A stretch of DNA of 64,000 bases from Mesorhizobium sp. (GCA_004020645.1 SAQL01000012.1:124001-188000); one strand, 5' to 3'. Positions 18,332-26,749 are shown, counted from the stretch's first letter. The notes: generated from the sequence alone by a model not told the origin. Numbers and translations: made by a program.

Positions 18332-18859
18332 ATGGCAACTGCGAAGAAATCCGCGAAAGCGACAACCAAAGGTCTTGAGGACCTGTTCCTCGACGGACTC
18401 AAAGACCTCTACTACGCCGAAAAGAAGATACTGAGGGCGCTGCCGAAAATGGCGAAAGGTGCGGAGTCGGAAAAAGTGACTGCTGCATTTGAAAAACACC
18501 GTATGGAAACGGAAGCTCACGTCGATCGTCTCGAGGAGGTGTTCGAGAAATTCGGCAAAGCAGCACGCGGCAAGACCTGTCCGGCGATCGACGGCATCAT
18601 TGAAGAAGGCTCTGAGATACTCGAAGATTATGAAGGCGCTCCTGCGCTCGATGCCGGACTGGTCGCAGCGGCGCAAGCCGTCGAGCATTACGAGATCGCC
18701 CGGTATGGCACGCTTGTCGCCTGGGCAGAACAGATGGGAAAGGCCGATGTTGCCGCCCTTCTCAAAGCGACGCTCAAGGAAGAGGTCGCGACGGATGAAG
18801 CGCTGACGGGTCTAGGCGAGGGTGGTGTCAACCAACGTGCTCTTCAAGCGGCCGCGTGA
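18332..18859 (+). CDS. YciE/YciF-type ferritin-like protein (DUF892)
   Basis: 175 aa. After a lysine-rich start it shows the DUF892 pattern LEDLFLDGLKDLYYAEKKI, paired HxxxTEAHVDRLEEVF, and a second helical pair AVEHYEIARYGTL and LKEEVATDEALT. It is a ferritin-like four-helix bundle with Glu/His metal ligands. YciF proteins are induced by osmotic and general stress; the reaction is not established. GGGAG precedes the ATG and a relaxed EcfG promoter lies upstream. Confidence 0.9.
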   Translation: MATAKKSAKATTKGLEDLFLDGLKDLYYAEKKILRALPKMAKGAESEKVTAAFEKHRMETEAHVDRLEEVFEKFGKAARGKTCPAIDGIIEEGSEILEDYEGAPALDAGLVAAAQAVEHYEIARYGTLVAWAEQMGKADVAALLKATLKEEVATDEALTGLGEGGVNQRALQAAA

Positions 18860-19168
18860 TTCCCTAGGGGGATCGCCAGCGGATCCGCTCCGAAGATGCA
18901 GGTATCGGGCTTGCCATCCGAGATTCTTGAACCGGCCTGACCGACCGGCAGTTGCAGGGGGATTCGCCTGCAACTGCCAAGCCAAGTTAGCTGACAATTC
19001 AAGGATACCAATGGGTTCAGGGGCAGTGCGCAGATATTAGGTGAAAGAGCAGGATGATGGATCCCGTGTTGTGGATAGCTTTCTTAGGGACAGTTATCTT
19101 GATGCAGGCTGCGTCCGGCCCGCGCCGGACGCGAGCGCATATGCGCCTAGCACACCGTCGCTAACCGA
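18860..19168. other. Intergenic stretch without a supported gene
   Basis: Between the YciF-like gene and the terminator of the minus-strand secreted-protein gene I see only short unconvincing frames and no promoter match. Confidence 0.5.
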
Positions 19169-19189
19169 AAGGCGGGCGTTGCCCGCCTT
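19169..19189 (-). terminator. Intrinsic-terminator-like hairpin
   Basis: Perfect 9-bp inverted repeat (AAGGCGGGC / GCCCGCCTT) with a 3-nt loop, just beyond the stop of the minus-strand gene at 19198. On that strand it is followed by a short T run. Confidence 0.6.
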
Positions 19190-19197
19190 CCCATGGT

Positions 19198-19515
19198 TCA
19201 GTTCTTTGACGACTCGCCGCCGAGCTTTTTAACATTGCTGCAGAATTCAGGGTGAGTGTTGGCGGCGTTGGCGTTTGCCATCTCCTCATCGCAGATTTTT
19301 GTCATCGCCATACGGTCCTCGTCCGTCAGCGCTTTCCAAGCTGCCGTGAACTCGTCGTCGGACCGCAGAGTCGTCATGCTGGAGTCCGTGTAGAACGGCT
19401 CCATCTTTGCGGGGTCATCCAAGGCAGACGTGCCTGTTTCGGTGCCTGCCGCAAGAGAAACGCCGCTTACCATAGAAAGCGCCATCGCGCCTAAACAGAT
19501 CATCTTGTAGCTCAT
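19198..19515 (-). CDS. Exported small hypothetical protein, 105 aa
   Basis: Signal peptide at the N-terminus (MICLGAMALSMVSGVSLAAG) and a mature acidic domain with two cysteines (ICDEEM and EFCSNV) that could form a disulfide. The family is unknown. An AAGGG ribosome binding site lies 8 nt before ATG 19515. An exact EcfG promoter (19567-19591) precedes it and a hairpin terminator follows, so it is a monocistronic, probably stress-induced periplasmic protein. Confidence 0.75.
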   Translation of the reverse strand: MSYKMICLGAMALSMVSGVSLAAGTETGTSALDDPAKMEPFYTDSSMTTLRSDDEFTAAWKALTDEDRMAMTKICDEEMANANAANTHPEFCSNVKKLGGESSKN

Positions 19516-19566
19516 GACAAGACCCTTCCGTTGTTTACTGGTCGCTAATGCAACGACCTACTGGCA

Positions 19567-19591
19567 AACGGCGTGTTTCAGAAAAGGTTCC
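19567..19591 (-). promoter_or_regulatory. EcfG-type promoter, exact GGAAC-N16-CGTT
   Basis: On the minus strand GGAAC is at 19591-19587 and CGTT at 19570-19567, about 50 nt before the 105-aa exported protein gene. Confidence 0.75.
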
Positions 19592-19663
19592 TTTCTCACT
19601 TGCTGGCACGGCACTTGACCGGTGCTTTCTACAACCCGGATGGCACATCAGTGCCGGATGAAT

Positions 19664-19688
19664 GGAACATCTGCCGATAATTGCCGTT
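19664..19688 (+). promoter_or_regulatory. EcfG-type promoter, exact GGAAC-N16-CGTT
   Basis: GGAAC at 19664-19668 and CGTT at 19685-19688, 30 nt before ATG 19719. It rules out the upstream in-frame start at 19662, which would lie before the transcription start. Confidence 0.75.
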
Positions 19689-19718
19689 GATATGCTCATC
19701 AGGCGAAAAGGGCTGCAT

Positions 19719-20219
19719 ATGTCAAAACTTCAGGCGGCAACTCCAGAGGATTTGCAACGGCTCAAGCTCGAAGCGTCGGCTTACTTTGGCCCGAAAATGC
19801 TCAAAGAAGCATTATTGCGCCTTTGCCAGGCTTGCGGAGCCGACAGCCTTGACCGGTTCGAGAAAACCATGGTCGATCAGATCGAGGCAATGCATGATGA
19901 TGATAATAGAGCCAACTTCGAAACACTGAAGGAATTTGCCATCGAACAGCTTTATGCCTGTGTTCGAGAGGTTAGTTCTTCACCTGATATGAAGCAGCCG
20001 CTGGAGGAAACTGAAGCCCGAAGGACACCTGGTCGGTCGCAAAAGCCAGAAACCTTGGAAGACCAGTTGCAGGCCGGCCTTGAGGATTCCTTCCCCGCAA
20101 GCGACCCGCCTGCCGTGGTGTCCACAGCGATCCCCGGCGGGTCGAAAAAGCTGGTAGGGACTGACGAAGTCCTGAAAAAGAAGCGAGAGGGGGAGGCTAA
20201 GAATAAGAGCCGGTCATAA
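19719..20219 (+). CDS. Hypothetical stress protein, 166 aa
   Basis: Unrecognised soluble protein. Residues about 1-85 are helical (LKLEASAYFGPKMLKEALLRL, DSLDRFEKTMVDQIEAM). The C-terminal half is polar and contains LEDSFPASDPPAVV, a segment I have seen at the end of several rhizobial stress proteins. The start is fixed by the exact EcfG promoter just upstream. The tail is lysine-rich. Confidence 0.7.
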   Translation: MSKLQAATPEDLQRLKLEASAYFGPKMLKEALLRLCQACGADSLDRFEKTMVDQIEAMHDDDNRANFETLKEFAIEQLYACVREVSSSPDMKQPLEETEARRTPGRSQKPETLEDQLQAGLEDSFPASDPPAVVSTAIPGGSKKLVGTDEVLKKKREGEAKNKSRS

Positions 20220-20309
20220 GTAGCCCGTCCGAGCGAAAGGGATGCTTCCGCCCACTTTGTTGCCGCGGCTCCGGGCATAATGCGAACAGATGGCCAGCAT
20301 GCACCGGCG

Positions 20310-20650
20310 TTAGAGCTTGACGGCCGCCTCTCGCGCCCACAGCCGCAATTTCCGGCAGGCCTGGACAAATTCCTCAGCCGCTTCTTTTGACTGCAGCCTT
20401 ATCAGTCCTTCATCCGCGTCGGCACCTGCCTTGCCCAGAAGCGACTCGGCTTCCGACGTGGAACCGATGAATAGGGCGGGACATCTCCCTTGGCTGCTCC
20501 GATCAAGCGGGCGGGATTCGCCGCAACAGGAAGCTCAGCCGCAAAACGCACGGCCTGCGCGTATTTCGCCCCATCCGAGATTTTCGAGCGACTTATTCCG
20601 ATGTCCGGAACGATCCAAACCTTCATGCATTTAGCTAGGTCTGCGTTCAT
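20310..20650 (-). pseudogene. Frameshifted hypothetical gene
   Basis: One frame from about 20650 reads MNADLAKCMKVWIVPDIGIS and continues sensibly to AAKGDVP. At a gtcccgccc run near 20475 sense passes to the next frame (ALFIGSTSEAESLLGKAGAD, then LRLWAREAAVKL) and stops at 20310. Removing one base joins them into a normal-looking protein of about 110 aa. This is either a genuine frameshift or a sequencing error. The product is unknown. Confidence 0.5.
20607..20631 (+). promoter_or_regulatory. Relaxed EcfG-type promoter before ecfG
   Basis: GGAAC at 20607-20611 and TT at 20630-20631 (GGAAC-N16-CATT), upstream of the sigma factor gene. EcfG genes are commonly autoregulated, which makes this placement plausible. 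Confidence 0.45.
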
Positions 20651-20700
20651 CGACTTTTTTCTTGCTGGGAGCTGGACCATTGTCCTCCAGGGGCTACCCC

Positions 20701-21264
20701 TTGGCCAACCAGGAAACGGATGAAGTTTCCATCGTTGACCTGATACCTGCCTTGCGAGCCTTCGCCCGCACCTTCTGCCGTGTTCCTGACGACGCCGATG
20801 ACCTGGTCCAGGAGACGTTGACCAAAGGACTCGCCAACATCGATAAGTTCGAACCGGGAACGCGTATGAAGTCGTGGCTCTTCACCATCATGCGCAATAC
20901 CTACTATACCCACATCAAGGCAGCCGACAGGGAAAAACCCGGCCTGCTCGATTGTGCCTCTCTGATCCCGATTTCGGAAGCGACGCAGGAGTGGTCCGTT
21001 CAGAGCAAGGAAGTCCATAGCGCGGTCCAGAAGCTGCCGGAACATCAGCGCGAGGTCCTGATGCTGATCGGGGTTCTTGGTGTCAGCTACGAAGAAACCG
21101 CCGAAATATGCGGTTGCGCGGTGGGAACGGTAAAAAGCCGCCTTAACCGAGCGCGCGCCGGCGTGCTGGAATACCTCGGCGAAAGTTCATTGCAGACATT
21201 GGTGGAAAGACGCGATCATCTGTCCGAAGCACAGGGAAACTTCGCAGTCGACAGGCGTCGATAG
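20701..21264 (+). CDS. ecfG: EcfG-type ECF sigma factor
   Basis: 187 aa group IV sigma factor that directs RNA polymerase to general stress promoters. Region 2 contains RAFARTFCRVPDDADDLVQE and MKSWLFTIMRNTYY. Region 4 contains LPEHQREVLMLIGVLGVSYEE and a helix-turn-helix ending GTVKSRLNRAR. The sequence fits the ECF15/EcfG group of Rhizobiales, whose partners are NepR and PhyR; a NepR-like ORF is convergent with it at 21265. No ATG is available. TTG 20701 has an AGGGG upstream; TTG 20662 is an alternative giving 200 aa. Confidence 0.85.
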   Translation: MANQETDEVSIVDLIPALRAFARTFCRVPDDADDLVQETLTKGLANIDKFEPGTRMKSWLFTIMRNTYYTHIKAADREKPGLLDCASLIPISEATQEWSVQSKEVHSAVQKLPEHQREVLMLIGVLGVSYEETAEICGCAVGTVKSRLNRARAGVLEYLGESSLQTLVERRDHLSEAQGNFAVDRRR

Positions 21265-21447
21265 CTAGTCTTCTTTCTTTGCGTTGCACCGACGCTTCTC
21301 GACAAGCGCGTTCTGCAATTGAACCGCAAGGTTGGTCAACCGGTCGGGGACCTTTTCCTGCTCGATGGCAGTCAGCAGAGATGCAATCTTCCGGTCTATT
21401 GCCAGCCGGAGTTGCGGGCTGATTGTATCGTCGCTTGAGCGAGACAT
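21265..21447 (-). CDS. NepR-like small protein (putative anti-sigma factor)
   Basis: 60 aa. QLRLAIDRKIASLL followed by EKVPDRLTNLAVQLQNAL resembles the two-helix NepR core, where a conserved VPDRF/L segment precedes the second helix. NepR proteins bind EcfG and are released by phosphorylated PhyR. It ends one base after the convergent ecfG stop, unlike the usual nepR-ecfG operon. Assignment rests on a short motif and position, so it is tentative. Confidence 0.55.
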   Translation of the reverse strand: MSRSSDDTISPQLRLAIDRKIASLLTAIEQEKVPDRLTNLAVQLQNALVEKRRCNAKKED

Positions 21448-21575
21448 CGTGTTCTCTTAACGAAGTGGTCCCTTCACCAGTGTGGTGACAGCAATCAGAG
21501 TTTGCAAGGACTTACGCGCCGTCCTTACAGTCAGCACCGAGCCTTGCACAGCATTGTTTCGAAGCCGCGTCGGGA

Positions 21576-21600
21576 AAGCCTATGCTCTTCCCTCCGTTCC
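21576..21600 (-). promoter_or_regulatory. Relaxed EcfG-like site, GGAAC-N18-TT
   Basis: Minus-strand GGAAC at 21600-21596 with TT at 21577-21576 (full -10 reads GCTT), about 130 nt before the NepR-like gene. This could be a chance match. Confidence 0.25.
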
Positions 21601-21664
21601 TCCCCGGCAATATTCCCGGGGTGCGCTCGACGATTCGACTCTTGCGACCTCAGCTGGCCGCTGG

Positions 21665-21903
21665 TCATGATTGGCGTCTGCGGTTGCAGCAGTCGTTCTT
21701 GAGAGAGCCGATCTGCGGCGTGACACTGATCGGAGTTGATCCGATTGCCCTCGAGCCTGCGTTACTCGGTGTGCTGCTTTTAGCCTCTGTTGGACAAAAC
21801 CGCGTTTCCTCGACCTTGCCCTTGGCCAAATCGGTCATCGCGCCGACGCCGGAGCCTTTGTCCTGACGGCCGAGGTGATGTCTTTCTTGCCGCCGGATGC
21901 CAT
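21665..21903 (-). pseudogene. Decayed small stress gene (CsbD-like fragment?)
   Basis: A strong AGGAGG (plus 21908-21913) and ATG at 21903 start a frame that stops after 22 codons (MASGGKKDITS...). The next frame continues with GRQDKGSGVGAMTDLAKGKVEE, reminiscent of CsbD-like stress proteins, before losing similarity. It looks like a frameshifted remnant. Confidence in the family is low. Confidence 0.3.
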
Positions 21904-21944
21904 CTAGTCCTCCTTCGGATTGTGGGCACTCACAGGTGCCTTTT

Positions 21945-22901
21945 CTATTTGACGCCCGAACGATTATTGGGCCGTAATGTTCCGTCGGATGCAGCAAGAA
22001 GAAAGGCATTGCCGTCCCACAGCCGGAACGGCTTCTCGCTGTCAACCACGACCTGCATCCCGTGGGCTTCGGCGAGGCGGTGAACATCGGCACGATCCAG
22101 GGCCGGCGATCCGCGATAGGAGTAGTTCAGAAGTGCTGCCATGCCTGACGTTTTCAGAACACGCGCAATTTCCTTGAAATACCGCTCCGCCAGGCCGGCC
22201 AGCATCAGGTAGGGGAAGCTGTCGACAGCCAGCACGCAATCGAAGCTTGCGTTGCCGAAATCGGCAAGATCGAGACCGGAGGTCGGCCGCAGTTCCACAT
22301 TGTGCAACCCGGTACATCGCCGACGAGCGATCGAAATCATCTTTGATGATATGTCGATGCCGACGATCCGGTGCGCCGCGCTGGAGAGCGCGCTTTCGAA
22401 ACGCCCGATGCCGCAACCAATGTCCAGAATGTCACGGTCGGTGCCGGTGAAGCCTTGCCTTTCCAGCCATGCGACGATCTCGTCGGTGGCGGCGGCGAGT
22501 TTCTCCTCGTCTCCCAACGAAGACAGCTGAACGCTCGCCGCCAGGGAAATCGTCGCCGCGGCATCAAAGCCGGCGGCCAGCCGCCTGACGACTGCGGCGT
22601 CAGTTTCCCATTCATCGCGTTCGTGGCGAACGGCCGCACCTGTTTCGCGCAGCGTGGCAAAGATGTCAGGTCTGTGATGGAGCAGATCGGCGATCCGCTC
22701 CAGCCTGTCTCGTTTTCGAACGTCGGCTGAATGCATATCCAGCGCCACATCGGCCAATTCTGCGGCATCGATCCCCGTCTCGAAGCGTAGCGCCAGTCTG
22801 GCGATGATGGCTTCGACGCTAGCGCCGTCGGCCATACACTCATCGAGCACCAGTCTTGCTGCCGACGCCTGTGGCGATGGGTTTCGTCCAGTCGTGCTCA
22901 T
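21945..22901 (-). CDS. Class I SAM-dependent methyltransferase
   Basis: 318 aa soluble enzyme. The SAM-binding motif I is ILDIGCGIGRFESAL, followed by IVGIDISSKMISIA, then SFDCVLAVDSFPYL and a late ALLNYSYRG strand. An N-terminal helical extension of about 120 residues may give substrate specificity. ATG 22901 overlaps the stop of the preceding gene as ATGA, so translation is coupled. It is the last gene of the glycan cassette; a sugar or lipid acceptor is inferred from context. Confidence 0.8.
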   Translation of the reverse strand: MSTTGRNPSPQASAARLVLDECMADGASVEAIIARLALRFETGIDAAELADVALDMHSADVRKRDRLERIADLLHHRPDIFATLRETGAAVRHERDEWETDAAVVRRLAAGFDAAATISLAASVQLSSLGDEEKLAAATDEIVAWLERQGFTGTDRDILDIGCGIGRFESALSSAAHRIVGIDISSKMISIARRRCTGLHNVELRPTSGLDLADFGNASFDCVLAVDSFPYLMLAGLAERYFKEIARVLKTSGMAALLNYSYRGSPALDRADVHRLAEAHGMQVVVDSEKPFRLWDGNAFLLAASDGTLRPNNRSGVK

Positions 22902-23887
22902 TGAGCGATGCTCCGCGTCCAGACCTTTCGCATTGTCCATCGATCGACGGCGCCCCAGCCATATTTGTAGGTTTCCTGGCCGCGCAGGAAGTCGAACTCC
23001 CGCGCCCCTTCACGAGCCGCTTCGGCAATCGCGTGACCGATCAGGATTGCGCCGGGACTTTCCTCGGCATAGGCCGGATCAAAACCGCCAAGGTAGGCGT
23101 AGGCGCGGTGGCGATGATGAAATCCGTAGTAGGCGCCGACGACCGCATCATCGATAGCAACAAGCCAGCATCGGACAAGGCCCTGTGCGGCGAGCAGCGG
23201 AAGCGCCTGCCGATGGAATTCTTCTACCGCCGGATCGGCCAGCACGCCGTCGCCATGCCCGGCCCAACGCGCGCCGTGAAGGCGGATCAGGTGATCAAAG
23301 AATATTTTGGGATCGGCTTGCGCCGACATAATGGAAACGCAGCCGCGCCTGCATGCGGCTTTATGTGCGCGGCGCAACTGGCGTCTTCGCCGCGCCGGAA
23401 CACAGACCGCCAGCGCGTCGTCCCCGGCAATCGAGAGCACGGGACAGGCGGCGTGGTCGGCAAGTTGACCCGCTTCCAACGCAGGGTGCGCAATAGTGAG
23501 ACCCGCAGCACCCGCCGGTAGATCGGGTAAAATCCATTGCGACCAATTGATCGCAAGAACCCGGTCGGCGATCACGGCGGCTACAGCCGCTTCGATGCAG
23601 GGGAAACACAGGACATCCAGATAGTCGCTCAATGAAATCCCGACCGGAAGCAGTCGCAGACCGGAAGGCGTATCTTCCAGGTAAAGTGGCGCCAACCCCA
23701 CCAGATCATCGCCACGCCAGACGGCGATCGTCGCCAGATCTCCGGGCGCGAATGCGCGCCACCACGGCACCAGCCAGGCGGGGCATTGGAACGGCGTCGC
23801 GGTTCGGCTGTGCGCCCACAGCTCCCACCAGCGCGGCGCCAGGGCCTCAAGGGCGGCTGGATCGTCGATGATCTCGGAGCGAAGCAT
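22898..23887 (-). CDS. GNAT acetyltransferase, CelD/BcsL type
   Basis: 329 aa. Two GNAT-like halves: an N-terminal domain (PFQCPAWLVPWWRAF, GLAPLYLEDT) and a C-terminal acyltransferase domain with RRRQLRRAHKAACRRG, GAYYGFHHRHRAYAYLGGFD and a final FDFLRGQETYKYGWG. This is the pattern of the CelD/BcsL 'cellulose biosynthesis' group, used for N- or O-acylation in polysaccharide pathways. It follows the PIG-L and GT4 genes, so acylation of a freed amino sugar is an attractive inference. Confidence 0.8.
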   Translation of the reverse strand: MLRSEIIDDPAALEALAPRWWELWAHSRTATPFQCPAWLVPWWRAFAPGDLATIAVWRGDDLVGLAPLYLEDTPSGLRLLPVGISLSDYLDVLCFPCIEAAVAAVIADRVLAINWSQWILPDLPAGAAGLTIAHPALEAGQLADHAACPVLSIAGDDALAVCVPARRRRQLRRAHKAACRRGCVSIMSAQADPKIFFDHLIRLHGARWAGHGDGVLADPAVEEFHRQALPLLAAQGLVRCWLVAIDDAVVGAYYGFHHRHRAYAYLGGFDPAYAEESPGAILIGHAIAEAAREGAREFDFLRGQETYKYGWGAVDRWTMRKVWTRSIAQ

Positions 23888-23896
23888 GAAAGCCGC

Positions 23897-24961
23897 TCAC
23901 TGCGCCGCCGCCAGGCCCCTGCGGCTGGCACCAAGCCCTGCCAGCGCATGGTAGGCGTCCATGTAAGACGAAATCATCCGGGCGAGCGAAAAGCGCCGCC
24001 GCGCCTCGGCCCGGCATATCTCGGGATCCAGGCGGGAGGCTGCGACGATGGCCTCCGCCATCTCGCCGACGTCGTTCACCAGAAAGCCCGTCCTGCCGTG
24101 TTCGACCACGTCCGGCAGCGCGCCGTTTGGAAAGGCGACAACCGGCGTGCCGCAGGCGAGGGCCTCCATCGCGACAAGCGAGCTGGTTTCTGCGGCAAGG
24201 CTGGGAATGACCAGGCAGCGGGCGGCGTTGAGAAAGCGCCGTTTGGCCGTGAAGCCGAGCGGACCGAGGAAGCGGCGCCGCTTGTCGAGGCGCGGCTGGA
24301 CTTCGTCACGGAAGTACAGCGTGTGGGTTTGGTAGGGGTAGACCTTGCCGCCGATGACCAGCGGCACACCAGCCTGTTTGGCCGCATCCAGCGCCAGATG
24401 GATGCCCTTTTCGGGACAGATGCGGCTGAGCACCAGGGCGAAGTTGCGCTTGGACTGCCGACCGCTCAGCGCGTCTAAATCGACGCCGTTTGGAATGGGT
24501 GCAACCAGCCTAGCGCCCGGCGGCGCGGTCCTCTGTTGGGCCACCGAGACGGCGTGAAGCCATAGATCGTCGCGGACCGGGCGCAAAGCGTCGGCCGGAT
24601 ACCAGTCGAGCGGCAGGTGCAGGCTTACAAGTGTCGGGCCATCGTCAGGCAGATAGGCATCAAAATCGATGCCGTGCAGATGAACCACGTCGATCGGCCA
24701 ACGGGCGCGTGCGACTTCTATCGCGACGCGGTGGGAGCGCTGTGCCCGTTTTTTCGCCGCATCGTCGAGCACACCTGGTTCAGCAGGTGTCTCGATGAGG
24801 ACGCCCGCCGCTTTGGAGCCCTGGCAACCGATCACGATGGAATCGTGTCCGGCGCGCACGAGTGCCTGGTCGAGCATCGACAGCACCTGCTCGGCACCGC
24901 CAACCGCATCCGGGCCGACTGGCGCGAGAGGGTAGGCGACGTTCAGGACGGTGAGGGTCAT
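23897..24961 (-). CDS. Glycosyltransferase family 4
   Basis: 354 aa GT-B enzyme. N-terminal acceptor domain has GGAEQVLSMLDQALV and VVHLHGIDF. The C-terminal donor domain has VLSRICPEKGIHLALDAA, a VYPYQTH segment and the nucleotide-sugar EX7E region SSLVAMEALACGTPVVAF. Similar to MshA and other retaining GT4s in general layout; donor and acceptor are unknown. ATGA overlap with the PIG-L gene ties the two functionally. Confidence 0.85.
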   Translation of the reverse strand: MTLTVLNVAYPLAPVGPDAVGGAEQVLSMLDQALVRAGHDSIVIGCQGSKAAGVLIETPAEPGVLDDAAKKRAQRSHRVAIEVARARWPIDVVHLHGIDFDAYLPDDGPTLVSLHLPLDWYPADALRPVRDDLWLHAVSVAQQRTAPPGARLVAPIPNGVDLDALSGRQSKRNFALVLSRICPEKGIHLALDAAKQAGVPLVIGGKVYPYQTHTLYFRDEVQPRLDKRRRFLGPLGFTAKRRFLNAARCLVIPSLAAETSSLVAMEALACGTPVVAFPNGALPDVVEHGRTGFLVNDVGEMAEAIVAASRLDPEICRAEARRRFSLARMISSYMDAYHALAGLGASRRGLAAAQ

Positions 24962-25809
24962 GGCCGGTCGAGCCCAAGCTCCTCATGCGCAGCGGCCGCG
25001 GCGTGAAGCCAAACCGCCGCCTCGAAGCCGAGCGGCAGCGCCTCGTAATAAAGCTTGCCGTTGTTCGGCAGCGCCAGGAAATCGTAAGCAGGCGCCACCC
25101 GGAAACGTTCGACGCGCGCCGTAAACGGCGCCAGCGTCCGTTGCTGTGTCCGGTGGCAGGCCAGCATGCACTGCTTCCGTTCGAAAGCCGCTTCCGTAAG
25201 GTGCAGTTCGATGCAGTCACTGCCGGAGTGACTGTTGAAGTCCTGGAGGACCGCACCCTCAGGTCCGGCGCAATAGAACGCCATTTCGACGATCGCCGGC
25301 GCATGGCGTCCGTCGCGGCGCAGCAAATGGCAAGCCGCATGGACGCCAAAGGCGGTCGCGTCATGATCGGGGTGACCGCCTTCATAAGGATGCGTGCAGA
25401 CGAAGCTTACATCGCTACCGGCCAAAAGGCCGGTCAGTTCCCGTGCCAGCGAGCTAAGGTTTCCGGCGGCTTGCTTGTCGGGGTAACCAAGGCTGATCAG
25501 GGCCGTCGACGGCAAACCCGCTGCCGCCACCGCCGTCTCCAACTCCCTATGGCGGGCCTCGGCGTAGTCCTGCCAAGTCTCGAAGCCGTACGCTCGCGCG
25601 TCGTCAAGGTCCCGCGGCGCGCCGTCGGTGACATGAACGATGCGAGATCCGCGCAATCCGGCAAGATGCCCGCCAATGCCGATGGTCTCGTCATCCGGAT
25701 GCGCGACAACGATCATGACTTCAGCACCGTCAGAGCCGTGCGATGCAGCGCCTGTCAGCAGGGCCGCGAATTCGGCAAGCGTTCCGGACCTGTCAGCTGC
25801 GTGTTGCAT
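24958..25809 (-). CDS. PIG-L family deacetylase
   Basis: 283 aa zinc-dependent N-deacetylase. The family motif AHPDDE is at about residues 36-41 in VMIVVAHPDDETIGIGG, with GYPDKQ further on and the third ligand region THPYEGGHPDHDA. Homologues remove the acetyl group from GlcNAc-inositol (MshB, PIG-L) or from other GlcNAc compounds. The co-occurrence with Ino1 and GT4 genes supports an inositol-linked substrate, but this is inference. Confidence 0.9.
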   Translation of the reverse strand: MQHAADRSGTLAEFAALLTGAASHGSDGAEVMIVVAHPDDETIGIGGHLAGLRGSRIVHVTDGAPRDLDDARAYGFETWQDYAEARHRELETAVAAAGLPSTALISLGYPDKQAAGNLSSLARELTGLLAGSDVSFVCTHPYEGGHPDHDATAFGVHAACHLLRRDGRHAPAIVEMAFYCAGPEGAVLQDFNSHSGSDCIELHLTEAAFERKQCMLACHRTQQRTLAPFTARVERFRVAPAYDFLALPNNGKLYYEALPLGFEAAVWLHAAAAAHEELGLDRP

Positions 25810-25816
25810 AACACAA

Positions 25817-26749
25817 TCAAGCCGCCGAAGCCCGCACCGCTCTGATCGGCGAGGCAGCCATGGCGGGAGCGTAGCGATGGGTCATCGTTGCGCAAAACTC
25901 CGCAAACTCCTCCGGTATCAGCGGCGGACTGGTGTGATGTGGCATCACTCCGCGATGCTCCGGAGTGAAGCAGAAGGTGATGGTCACGTCGAAATCGGCC
26001 AGTGCTTCCATCTGCCGGTCGTACCAGTCCAGGGCATTCGGCCTGAAACTGTCGGCCCAGGAAAGGCCAGTGCGCAGATTGGTGATGCCCAGCCGTTTCA
26101 TCCAGGCGACGGCGTCATCCAGCCGGGGATCTTCAAAGTGGAACCATTGCACCAGTCCCATTTCGGGCGCGTAGCGCAGGAATTCCTCGAGCGCGGGTTT
26201 GGGCGTACCGTCTTCGCGTAGCAGGCCCATGTAGAAGTGGCGATAGTAGGAGGAGCCTTCCGCCTCGCGATGGCGCGTCGTTGCCCCCCATTCGCGCGGA
26301 AGATCGTAGAGGCTGTACCATTGGACGCGCGAGGCATTGCCGAGCAGCAGTTCGGCGGTCCGGCGCAGGCCCCATAGCTGTACCTCCTCGGCACCGAAGC
26401 TCGACACACCAACTTCGCTGACCCATACAGGAAGATCGGTGACGGTCGAAATCTCGCCGATCTTTTGGGGCCATTCCTGAATCTGCCAGAGGTTCCAGTC
26501 GAGGGGGAAGCCATGCACGGCGACGGCATCGACATGATCCAGCGCGCCGTACTGCTTCATGAGTGCCATGAAATCGGCGTCGATCGGTGAAATGCCGCCC
26601 AGGATCTTGGTCACGGCGGGGTTTTCCGATGCGATCGCATCGGCGGCCAGTATTGCCATATTGGCGAAGCGGCTCCAGTCGGGGTCGAGTTCGGGATCCC
26701 AATGGGACTTGTTGTTCGGCTCGTTCCAGATCATCGCGGCTTCAATCAT
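25817..26749 (-). CDS. Glycosyl hydrolase, clan A (GH39-like), apparently circularly permuted
   Basis: 310 aa, cytoplasmic (no signal peptide). The acid/base motif NEP occurs at residues 9-11 (MIWNEPNNKSHWDP) and the nucleophile motif VSEVGVSSFGAEE at about 112. Normally NEP follows beta-strands 1-3. Here the sequence resembling strands 1-3 (ITNLRTGLSWADSF, VTITFCFTPEHRG, HTSPPL) is at the C-terminus, after the last strand. The start at 26749 overlaps the upstream gene by 8 bp. It is often annotated as beta-xylosidase; a UDP-xylose-forming enzyme is in the same cassette. Confidence 0.75.
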   Translation of the reverse strand: MIEAAMIWNEPNNKSHWDPELDPDWSRFANMAILAADAIASENPAVTKILGGISPIDADFMALMKQYGALDHVDAVAVHGFPLDWNLWQIQEWPQKIGEISTVTDLPVWVSEVGVSSFGAEEVQLWGLRRTAELLLGNASRVQWYSLYDLPREWGATTRHREAEGSSYYRHFYMGLLREDGTPKPALEEFLRYAPEMGLVQWFHFEDPRLDDAVAWMKRLGITNLRTGLSWADSFRPNALDWYDRQMEALADFDVTITFCFTPEHRGVMPHHTSPPLIPEEFAEFCATMTHRYAPAMAASPIRAVRASAA

